57,747 nucleotides of DNA from Chthoniobacteraceae bacterium (GTDB lineage: Bacteria; Verrucomicrobiota; Verrucomicrobiia; Chthoniobacterales; Chthoniobacteraceae). A program made the position numbers and the translations under genes. The stretch's first letter is position 1. Each line of letters starts with the position of its first letter. Below, piece by piece: positions 35,281 through 43,085 of this stretch. The stretch spans positions 1 to 57,747 of the forward strand of contig CANJZW010000022.1 in NCBI GenBank assembly GCA_947479475.1, written 5' to 3'. The notes beneath the pieces are model-generated. The model saw only the letters and a list, made by a program, of their open reading frames with translations. It did no database searches and was not told the DNA's origin.

Positions 35281-36030
35281 TCAAACGGATTGGAGGGCTG
35301 GGGGCGGGGTGCCGTGGGCCTCCCCGGTAAAGCGATCGAGCATGTGGGACAGGGTGGCGTGAACGTCCGCCATGTTTGCGGCAATCAAACCGCGGAAGGC
35401 GAAGTAGAGGAACATTGAAGGAATGGCCAGAAGCAGACCGCCACCCGTCGCCACAAGCGCTTCGCCAATGCCTTTGGCAAGATCGGCGGCCTCGGCTTTT
35501 CCTGCGGTGAGGGCGCTAAAACTGTTGATCATGCCTGAAACGGTTCCCAGCAGGCCGATCATCGGGGCAAGCACGGCCAGAGTATTGAGGTAGTTGACGG
35601 TCGCCATCATCTTGGTTTCGGTGCGGAAACATTCGTCGGCGACGGCGTTTTCCATGGCGGGTTTGTTGTACATGTCCCTCTCGTAGTTAGCCTTCATGAT
35701 GGCGGAGGCAAGGGCGTGGGTGAGGGGGCCGGGATTGGTCTGGCAGCACCGGTAGGCCTGCTCGAGGTCTTTGCGGGAGAGCATTTCATTGAGGCGTTCG
35801 ACCAATGCACTCGGAAGCAGGCGATTCTTGCGATACGTGAGCCAGCAGAAAACAGCCAGCGCCAGAGCTGCGACAGAACACAGCGCAATGAGATGCATGA
35901 CAGGTCCGCCTTCTCCGTAAAGGTCGAGGAGGCTTTTGCCGGTTTCAGTCCCGGCTGCGTTTGCGGCGTTTGGGAGCAGCGGCAGGAAGATCAGAATCTT
36001 TGTGAGAATCGGAGTGTACTTTTTTTTCAT
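35281..36030 (-). CDS. ExbB/TolQ/MotA family proton-channel protein
   Basis: From the ATG at 36030 this is a 249-residue protein with an N-terminal hydrophobic signal (ILIFLPLLPNAANA), as in long-form ExbBs. A transmembrane helix about 45-65 (LIALCSVAALALAVFCWL) comes next, then a long cytoplasmic helical part. Two more helices hold the family core NTLAVLAPMIGLLGTVSGMI and GEALVATGGGLLLAIPSMFLYF. With ExbD it would form the ion-driven motor. Its 5' end overlaps the preceding gene by 86 bases. The frame is open to 36150, but that would extend the overlap and bury the signal. Confidence 0.92.
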   Translation of the reverse strand: MKKKYTPILTKILIFLPLLPNAANAAGTETGKSLLDLYGEGGPVMHLIALCSVAALALAVFCWLTYRKNRLLPSALVERLNEMLSRKDLEQAYRCCQTNPGPLTHALASAIMKANYERDMYNKPAMENAVADECFRTETKMMATVNYLNTLAVLAPMIGLLGTVSGMINSFSALTAGKAEAADLAKGIGEALVATGGGLLLAIPSMFLYFAFRGLIAANMADVHATLSHMLDRFTGEAHGTPPPALQSV

Positions 36031-36997
36031 TGGGATTCGGGCTTTTCCGCGTCTGGGTAAGGTCGAGCGAGGCTGGAGCTGGCCATCTGGGGTCGGGCTC
36101 CCGGATTTCAGAAGGCAGACCTTCCAGAAACAGGGTGGCTTTTGTGGCAAAAGCTGAGCCTGGAAAAAACGCGATCAGATCGCGGGCCGTTTCTGCCGCG
36201 AGTGAAAGTTGTCCGCACCGGCGGTGAATCCCCAGAGCGCCCCAGAGGCCTCGCATGGCGAGTTCGGGAGAACCTCCCGGCAGGAGCGCGGCTTGCAGGA
36301 ACAGGTCGAGCGTTTTGTGGTAAAGGGCGTTGCGTTCGGGCCGCACGTTGTCGTCTTCCTCCCAGCGCGGGTTTTCCTCGAGCAAATGGATAAGCGCCGC
36401 CTCGTTTGCCGCGGCAAGAACGAGCCGTGCTTCCGCCGCCAAGCAGGCTCCTATGTCTGCCTTTAAAAGTGCCTCGGCTTCCGCAACGGCCTCGGCGCTC
36501 AGGCCCAACATTGTCCACGCTCTGAGTCGGCCCTGGATGCCTGCTTCGTGTTCGCGCGCATCGGTAGCTTCGTGGGCGACCCGCGAAAATACGGACAGTG
36601 CTTCAGCGGAGGACGGCAGCCTCCCTTCCTCCAAAAGCGCCAAGCCAAAACGCAGGCCGATTCTTCCTCCAGGGGAGGACGCTACAGGAAGCAGCGGAGC
36701 AAATTTTTCCCAGAGGGAGCGGAGTTCCGTGATCTGGAGTTTGCTTGCCTCGCGGAGCCACTTTTCGCGTTGAGGGTCCGGTCCGAATTCAAGGGAGGCC
36801 GTTTGTTTCCTTGGGAAAGAAAGGACAAAGGGAGGCAAATCTGCAACCGGTTGGGAGACAAGTAGCAGGTTTTCACCTTCAACACCGGCAATGCGGCAGA
36901 CTCGGCGTTCTCCGTTTTTGAGAACCACGACATCCGCGGCCTGGCACAGAAGGGTTGAGCCCAAGAGCACGGCGAACCACGCGCTGAAAAAGTTCAT
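35945..36997 (-). CDS. Exported hypothetical protein of the ExbBD operon
   Basis: A 350-residue protein with a signal peptide (FFSAWFAVLLGSTLLCQAA). A short beta-rich part follows (VVVLKNGERRVCRIAGVEG), resembling the SH3-like segment found before TPR regions. The rest is helical and TPR-like (about 80-310), with repeated Ala/Leu/Glu-rich helix pairs. The C-terminus is very basic (APKRRKRSRD). It overlaps the upstream TPR gene by ATGA and the downstream exbB by 86 bases. The last 28 codons are therefore shared with exbB in another frame, and a shorter true end through sequence error cannot be excluded. I do not recognise a named family. Confidence 0.75.
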   Translation of the reverse strand: MNFFSAWFAVLLGSTLLCQAADVVVLKNGERRVCRIAGVEGENLLLVSQPVADLPPFVLSFPRKQTASLEFGPDPQREKWLREASKLQITELRSLWEKFAPLLPVASSPGGRIGLRFGLALLEEGRLPSSAEALSVFSRVAHEATDAREHEAGIQGRLRAWTMLGLSAEAVAEAEALLKADIGACLAAEARLVLAAANEAALIHLLEENPRWEEDDNVRPERNALYHKTLDLFLQAALLPGGSPELAMRGLWGALGIHRRCGQLSLAAETARDLIAFFPGSAFATKATLFLEGLPSEIREPDPRWPAPASLDLTQTRKSPNPNEKKVHSDSHKDSDLPAAAPKRRKRSRD

Positions 36998-39816
36998 TCT
37001 ATCTCCCCCAGTAAAGCGAGACGATGATCGGCCTGTGCCATTTCAGGAAGTTCAGCGGGCAAGCCAGCCTCCCTCATTTCCCGATAGGTGCGGCGTGCAG
37101 CGGTTTTGTCCCCGAGTTTTTCAAAGGCCTCGCCGCTGCGCAGGTAAGCCTTGGCCACCGTTTTTTTCCAGCGGCCGTACATCACATAGACCCGCTGGTA
37201 GTAGGGAATGGCTGTTTTGGGTTTGCCCAATTGCATTTGGTTTTCCGCAAGGAGGAGCAGGGCTTCTGATTTAAATTCGCCTGAAGCGCCGCGTGCGAGC
37301 AGCACGGATTGGAGGCTTTGTTCGGCCTCTTTCCTGTCGCCGTTGGCTTCCTGGATCAGGGCTTTGCTCAGACCAACACGCCCTGAGAGCGGGGAGTCCG
37401 CGCACTCGCGCTCGAATCGGCAGGCAATCTGAAGCGCTTTGTCCGGTTCCCCGGATTGTTCGGCTTCGAGCATCAGGGCCGCGAGCGCGCGGTCTTTGAG
37501 GACGGAGCGTGGGTGCCATTTGAGCATTTCCCGCCAGAGCAGCGCCGCTTGGGTTGCCTGACCGCTTGAGGTGCAGGCTTCGGCGATGTCCGATAGGATG
37601 CGGTCGCTGGTCAAATGCGGCTGCATTTTGAGGCGGGCCGTCAGTAGTAGTTGCTGAGCCTCGAGAGGGGAGGTTCGACTCAGGGCCCTGGCGAGGCCCC
37701 ACTGGGCGCGGAGGGCGGCGGTTCCTTGCGGGGCTTGGGCTGTGGTTTCAGTCGCCCACAGGCGTAAATCCGAGGTTCGTTGCTCAGCGGGAATGGCTTT
37801 GGCAAAGAGGGTTGCGAGAGAGTCTAGCAGGCTTTCCACGGCTGGGACGTTAGGATCGTTTGCATGTTCGGTGATGACCTCCCAAGCCAACCGGGTGGAC
37901 GCCTCGCTTTGGCCAAGTTCAATCCACCACTTGCAGGCCCACAGAACGGCGTCTGAATAACGCGGGCTTTGAAGGCGCTGCTGCGCGAAGCGTTCCAAAT
38001 GCGAGGCGATTTGTTCGGAGCGGCCCAGGGTTTTGAGAAGTTTTGCGGCTTTAAACCAACCTTCCTCGAATGCGGCGGGATTAGAGGTCGGGATATTTTG
38101 CAGTGTAGTCAGAGCGGGCTCGGTGTCCTCTGTGGCGAGTTGTGCCTCCGCGAGCAAAAGGTGTGCTTCGCCAGCTTTTGGGTCTTCGGGAAAGGTCTCG
38201 AGAAGGGAACCCAGTTCGGTGATTGCCAAAGCGTAATCGTGCTGGGCGTGGGCGGCCCTTGCGTTTTGGAAAAGCACGGCAGAACGATTGGGGCCGTCCG
38301 GGTAGCGCGCCAAATACTCGGCGGCGGCGGTTCGACACTTCTCGGGTTGTTTGCCGACGGCGTAGGCCACACAGAGCCAATGGGCGGCCTCCTCCGCCAG
38401 TTCGTGTTTGGCACTCTGCTTTAGAAACCCTGCAAATTGAAGTGCGGCGAGGTTTGCATCCCCCGACATCAACAGAGTGAAGGCGCGCATCAATTCAGCG
38501 CGGCGGGCAATGTCGGATTTTGGATAGACGCGGACGATGGTTTCGAAGGTTTTCAGGGCTTCGGCAAAATGCCTTTCCTTTTGGTGGGCGACGCCCTTGA
38601 GAAAAAGCACCGTTGGGAGGTTTTGTGGTTTGGAAAACGTTGCGCAAAACAGAGTCGAAACCGCGTCCACATGGCTCCAGCATTCGAGTTCGCTCCAGAG
38701 TTGCATGATGGAAATTCCGGCCTGTTCCATGGAAGGCTCCGAGGGATGCTTTTGGATGGCCTGGGTAAGGATCAGAGCCGCTTCCCTAAAACGCTGCAGC
38801 CCCTGATAAGCGGCTGCTACTCGCAGTAGCACGGCGGCATCGAAGGCCCCGCATTCCTTCAGCGTTTGAAGCTCAAGACGGATGCGTTCCCCCGATTGTT
38901 TGAGCATGGCTTTCGAGCTGGCGGCAGACGGACCCGAAAAACCCGCGCCCTCTTTTTCAATCCACAACAGCTGGGACTCGGCGAACTCCAGAATGGTTTG
39001 AAACGGGCGGATTTGGTAGAGGCCTATCAGCGCATTCCTGAACTGGCCCTGCTCTAGAAGATGGCTTGCCAGCCGTAGAAGCGTGTTTTGAAAGCCAACC
39101 GCTTCGAAAGAATCTTGAAGCAGCAGCTTTTCCTTTTGAACCAGTGCCAGAGCCGGCTCCAACTGACCGGCTTCGATGCGTGTGCGAATTTCCTGAAGCA
39201 GTGCCTGAGGTGCGTGGAACGAGTCGAGGAGCGGCCGGCTAGCCTTAAGGCGCTCCGCGGCCTCAGCGGGGTTTCCCGAGAGCAGTTCGGTTTGTGCCAG
39301 CAGCAGGTGGGCTTGTTGAAACTGCGGGCCAGCTGTGCAAAACGTCAAAAACTGCTCCAGGCTCGCCCGTGCTCTTTGATAGTCGCCGAGACTCAACATG
39401 CAGAGTCCCTCTTGAAACTGCAGCTCCTGTCGCAGGGCGGGGGAGAGGGGAGGGTTTGCGTTCAGCGCGCGTTGCAGGGGAGCTAGGGCGTCTTGAAAAC
39501 GGTTTTGATGTAGCAGGGCGAGTGCGAATGCCGGTTGGAAGCGTTTTGCCACCGCTTCCGTTTCGGGCCGGCCTCCGAAGTCGCGGCTGTAAGCGGAGTA
39601 AGCGTCCGAGGCCTCTTTCCAGCGGCTCTGAGAGAGAGCTCTGGCTGCCTGAGACAGATATTCCTCTGCGGTCCCGTTCAAATCAGGCTGGCTAGCCGCT
39701 GGTGGAGTCGCTTCGGCTGCCACCGTTTTTGTGCGCGGATTCCCCTTTGCATCCACGCATGGAACGCAGAAAAACAAGCCTGTGAAAAAGGAGATAAGAA
39801 ACAGGGGAAGGCGCAT
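36994..39816 (-). CDS. Large exported TPR protein, first gene of the ExbBD/VWA operon
   Basis: A 940-residue protein with signal peptide (LPLFLISFFTGLFFCVPCVDA). Nearly the whole length is made of tetratricopeptide-type helix pairs, for example KEASDAYSAYSRDFGGRPETEAVAKRF near residue 66 and ALTTLQNIP in the middle, with a C-terminal set like that of YbgF/CpoB-type proteins (KPKTAIPYYQRVYVMYG and YLRSGEAFEKLGDK). TPR proteins in ExbBD or Tol operons usually organise partners in the periplasm. The gene is divergent from the RapA-like gene and begins a run of six genes, four of them joined by ATGA overlaps or longer ones. Confidence 0.88.
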   Translation of the reverse strand: MRLPLFLISFFTGLFFCVPCVDAKGNPRTKTVAAEATPPAASQPDLNGTAEEYLSQAARALSQSRWKEASDAYSAYSRDFGGRPETEAVAKRFQPAFALALLHQNRFQDALAPLQRALNANPPLSPALRQELQFQEGLCMLSLGDYQRARASLEQFLTFCTAGPQFQQAHLLLAQTELLSGNPAEAAERLKASRPLLDSFHAPQALLQEIRTRIEAGQLEPALALVQKEKLLLQDSFEAVGFQNTLLRLASHLLEQGQFRNALIGLYQIRPFQTILEFAESQLLWIEKEGAGFSGPSAASSKAMLKQSGERIRLELQTLKECGAFDAAVLLRVAAAYQGLQRFREAALILTQAIQKHPSEPSMEQAGISIMQLWSELECWSHVDAVSTLFCATFSKPQNLPTVLFLKGVAHQKERHFAEALKTFETIVRVYPKSDIARRAELMRAFTLLMSGDANLAALQFAGFLKQSAKHELAEEAAHWLCVAYAVGKQPEKCRTAAAEYLARYPDGPNRSAVLFQNARAAHAQHDYALAITELGSLLETFPEDPKAGEAHLLLAEAQLATEDTEPALTTLQNIPTSNPAAFEEGWFKAAKLLKTLGRSEQIASHLERFAQQRLQSPRYSDAVLWACKWWIELGQSEASTRLAWEVITEHANDPNVPAVESLLDSLATLFAKAIPAEQRTSDLRLWATETTAQAPQGTAALRAQWGLARALSRTSPLEAQQLLLTARLKMQPHLTSDRILSDIAEACTSSGQATQAALLWREMLKWHPRSVLKDRALAALMLEAEQSGEPDKALQIACRFERECADSPLSGRVGLSKALIQEANGDRKEAEQSLQSVLLARGASGEFKSEALLLLAENQMQLGKPKTAIPYYQRVYVMYGRWKKTVAKAYLRSGEAFEKLGDKTAARRTYREMREAGLPAELPEMAQADHRLALLGEIE

Positions 39817-40017
39817 AGATGCCTATGGGTTGATGGACGGGCTCAAACCGTCGGAAGGCAGCTGGTATCCTGCGGAACTTTTCCGCCCCGATGCCGCGTC
39901 CCTCGCCGCAACGGTCGCTGATATCCTCTGGATCGGGGCCGGTTGCTGATTCGGACGTATCTCTGCGCATCGGGCTTCCTGTCCAATCGCTGTGGGGTTA
40001 GTGTTCCGGCCGCTTTT

Positions 40018-42765
40018 ATGGAGATTGAACAGATGCAGCCTGGACAGAGGATAGTCAGTGATTCAGAACCTGAACTGGGGCTTGGGATTGTGCTGAAACG
40101 GGACCTCTCCAGGGTGGAGGTTTTTTTCCCGGCGGCGAGTGAGCAGCGGCAGTACGCTTTGCGGGGGGCTCCTCTGCGGCGGGTTCAGTTTAAGGAGGGA
40201 GACCGGCTCAAGTTGCATAGTGGAGAACCGTTTGTGGTCGAGGGGGTGGAGGAACGGAGCGGGCTTTTGGTGTATTTAAGCGGGGGAAAAGAAATTCCAG
40301 AGGCGCATCTGTCTGACTCGATCAGCTTCAGCAGCCCCGAGGAGCGTCTTCTGGGAGGGCAGGTGGACGAACTTTACGCATTCGATCTGCGCGCTCAAAC
40401 TCTGGGCAAGCGCTCCGAAGTGTTGCGCAGCCCTGTTCGGGGATTTCTTGGTGGACGGGTGGATTTGCTTCCTCACCAGATGTTTATCGCAAATGAGGTG
40501 GCTTCCAGGCAGATGCCGCGGGTGCTGCTGGCCGACGAAGTGGGGCTGGGCAAAACGATCGAAGCGGGGCTCATTTTACACCGTCTTCACCTTACGGGCC
40601 GCGCGGCTCGAGTGCTTATCGTGCTTCCTGAACCGCTGATTCATCAGTGGTTCCTTGAAATGTGGCGGCGCTTCAATCTGCTTTTCAGTATTTTTGATGC
40701 AGACCGCTGCACCGCGATTGAAATTAACCAGCCTGAGTTGAACCCGTTTCAGGACAGCCAGTTGGTGATTTGCAGCCTGGTCTTTCTGGCGGGGGACGCT
40801 GCCCGGAAGGCGCAGGCGCTGGAGGCGGGTTGGGACCTTTTGGTCGTGGATGAGGCGCATCATTTGCATTGGACACCCCAGGGACCGGGGCCCGAGTACA
40901 GCCTGGTTGAGGCGCTCGCCGCTCGCATCCCGTCGCTGCTTTTGCTAACGGCTACGCCGCAGCAATTGGGGCCTGAGGGGCATTTTGCACGGCTCCGTCT
41001 TCTGGACCCTGCGCGGTACGCGAGCTTGGAGGCCTTTACGGCGGAGGCGCTGCATTATGAACAGGTAGCGACTGCCGTGGACCGCCTGCGAGCGGGCAAG
41101 GCTTTGACAAAAAAGGAGGAGACTCTTTTTGGGAAACGCTCCGAGCGTATTCGCAAACTTTGCAAGGATCTGCACGCGGACGCCCCCGAGGCGCGCGCCT
41201 CTTTGGTGGCGGCACTGCTGGATGCCTTCGGTACGGGGCGCGTGATGTTTAGGAACACACGCGCCGCACTCTCCGGGTTCCCGGAGCGGAAGGCGGTTTT
41301 GGTTAAGATCAAGCCCGCCAAAGAGAAGGAGGCTTTTGAGCTGAAATTGAAATGGCTTGTTGAGTTGCTCAAGGAACTGCCCGAGGAGAAGATTCTTTTG
41401 ATCTGCAAAACGCGGGTTTTGGCTGAGCGCATCCAGCAGGAACTCCTGCGTGAAATTAATGTGGCCTGCGGTCTTTTTCATGAAGGGCTCACTCTGGTGC
41501 AAAGGGATCGGAACGCTGCATTTTTTGCCGAACCGGAAGGCGCGCGACTTTTGGTCTGCTCCGAAATAGGGAGCGAAGGCCGAAATTTCCAGTTCGCGCA
41601 CCATTTGGTGTTGTTTGATTTGCCTTCGAACCCTGAACTTTTGGAGCAGCGGATCGGACGGTTGGACCGGATCGGGCAGACTTCGCTCATTCACATTCAT
41701 GTGCCGCATGTGGCTGGCACGGAGGAGGAAGTTTTGGCGCGCTGGTATGCTGAGGGTTTGGGCGCTTTTGAGGCGAACCCTCATGGCTCGGCCGAGATTG
41801 CGGCAGCGTTGCGTGAGGAGTTGGAGGGATTAATGGCCCGGTTCGACGCCGCAAAACTCAAGGGCTTTATCAAACGCACGGTGACGCTGCGCTCTGAAGT
41901 GAGTGCGAAATTGGAACGCGGCTATGACCGTCTGCTTGAGCTGAATTCCTGCCGTACTGAAGAGGCCGAGGCGGTTCTGTCGCAGGTGTGCGCGTGTGAT
42001 TCGGATGTGGAGTTTCGTAACTTTTTTGTGCGCCTGCTGGATTTCTTTGGGATCGGCGCGGAGGACCTGGGTGGAGGGCATGAAAGTTACCTTTTTCAGG
42101 CGGGGCCACTTTTGAAGGAGGCCTTTCCGGCGCTTCCGCCTGAGGGGCTTGCCGCGACGTTTCTCCGGACCTGGGCGCTGCACCGGGAGGACGTGAGTTT
42201 CATGAGTGCGGATCACCCCTTGGTGGGTGGGGCTTTTGACCTGATGCTTGGAAGCGAAACGGGGAATGCTGCCTTTGGGGCATGGAAGGGTGCGGAGAAG
42301 GAGTCCTTGCTTTTGGAGGTGATTTTGGTGGTGGAATGCGTCGTTCCCGCGGCCCTGCACGCGGATCGCTTCCTGCCAGCGACGCCGCTTCGGGTTTTGG
42401 TCGACCACGAATCTAGCGACCTCTCGCAGGCGCACCCTCCAGAAACCCTTTTGCTGGAGAAGGCTGATTTGCAGAAGCTCTTGGACAAGGCGGTGGTTCG
42501 CAAGAAGTTGATCCCTGCGATGCTTGAAAAAGCGCAGGAATTGGGACGCAACCGGATGCAAATGTTGGTGGATGAGGCTACCCTGGCCATGGCGCAACAC
42601 CTTGGCGGCGAGATCGAACGGCTCGAGCAGTTGCGCGAGCTCAACGACCACGTGCGGCCCGAGGAAATCACCTTGCTCCAGAGCCAGAAGGACGCGCTTG
42701 CGGCAGCCTTCGCGGGATCGCGCCTGCGCGTGGATGCGTTGCGCCTGATTCTGCGCACTCCTTAG
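40018..42765 (+). CDS. rapA: RapA-type SNF2 ATPase associated with RNA polymerase
   Basis: RapA recycles RNA polymerase by ATP-driven action on stalled post-termination complexes. The N-terminal Tudor-like part reads GQRIVSDSEPELGLGIV, as in RapA. Helicase motifs are LLADEVGLGKTIEAG (GLGKT about 176-180), the Walker B DEAHH, LLLLTATPQQ, and in the second lobe EQRIGRLDRIGQ. C-terminal RapA-specific domains follow to residue 915, close to the 968 of E. coli. I choose the ATG at 40018 because the Tudor-like start follows; 40033 is an equally possible start. The frame is open upstream to 39943. Confidence 0.9.
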   Translation: MEIEQMQPGQRIVSDSEPELGLGIVLKRDLSRVEVFFPAASEQRQYALRGAPLRRVQFKEGDRLKLHSGEPFVVEGVEERSGLLVYLSGGKEIPEAHLSDSISFSSPEERLLGGQVDELYAFDLRAQTLGKRSEVLRSPVRGFLGGRVDLLPHQMFIANEVASRQMPRVLLADEVGLGKTIEAGLILHRLHLTGRAARVLIVLPEPLIHQWFLEMWRRFNLLFSIFDADRCTAIEINQPELNPFQDSQLVICSLVFLAGDAARKAQALEAGWDLLVVDEAHHLHWTPQGPGPEYSLVEALAARIPSLLLLTATPQQLGPEGHFARLRLLDPARYASLEAFTAEALHYEQVATAVDRLRAGKALTKKEETLFGKRSERIRKLCKDLHADAPEARASLVAALLDAFGTGRVMFRNTRAALSGFPERKAVLVKIKPAKEKEAFELKLKWLVELLKELPEEKILLICKTRVLAERIQQELLREINVACGLFHEGLTLVQRDRNAAFFAEPEGARLLVCSEIGSEGRNFQFAHHLVLFDLPSNPELLEQRIGRLDRIGQTSLIHIHVPHVAGTEEEVLARWYAEGLGAFEANPHGSAEIAAALREELEGLMARFDAAKLKGFIKRTVTLRSEVSAKLERGYDRLLELNSCRTEEAEAVLSQVCACDSDVEFRNFFVRLLDFFGIGAEDLGGGHESYLFQAGPLLKEAFPALPPEGLAATFLRTWALHREDVSFMSADHPLVGGAFDLMLGSETGNAAFGAWKGAEKESLLLEVILVVECVVPAALHADRFLPATPLRVLVDHESSDLSQAHPPETLLLEKADLQKLLDKAVVRKKLIPAMLEKAQELGRNRMQMLVDEATLAMAQHLGGEIERLEQLRELNDHVRPEEITLLQSQKDALAAAFAGSRLRVDALRLILRTP

Positions 42766-42777
42766 GCTGGGCTGGGA

Positions 42778-43032
42778 TTAGCGGGTGATTTTAGGCAGGT
42801 ACTTTTCAGGGTGTGCGTGGAACTTTTTCACGCATGGCTCACAGCAGAATTTGACCTCCTGCCCGTTGTAGACTTCAGAGATGGTATCTCCCATCGAATC
42901 GAGTTTGTTGCCGCTTACAAGGCAGACCGTGAGGGGATAAGGCTTTTGGTGAGACGATCCTGTGATAGGAGTGCTGCATCCCGTGGCGAGAAGAAGCATG
43001 AGGGCTGGGTAGAGTCGGTGTTTGGTTTTCAT
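42778..43032 (-). CDS. Small lipoprotein with YHS/TRASH-like metal-binding domain
   Basis: The 84-residue product from the ATG at 43032 has a lipoprotein signal with lipobox ATGC (Cys19). The mature part has single cysteines plus a CCEPC cluster, and ends FHAHPEKYLPKI, the pattern of YHS/TRASH-like heavy-metal domains (a short beta hairpin, then FCCEPCVKKF). It lies 53 bases after the multicopper oxidase gene on the same strand, so a role in binding copper in the periplasm or at a membrane is a reasonable inference. The upstream extension of the frame to 43335 is antisense-like and rejected. Confidence 0.82.
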   Translation of the reverse strand: MKTKHRLYPALMLLLATGCSTPITGSSHQKPYPLTVCLVSGNKLDSMGDTISEVYNGQEVKFCCEPCVKKFHAHPEKYLPKITR

Positions 43033-43085
43033 GAAAATGGGAATCAACGGGGGAAGTGCGGTGGAATGGGATTTTAAATCGACGT

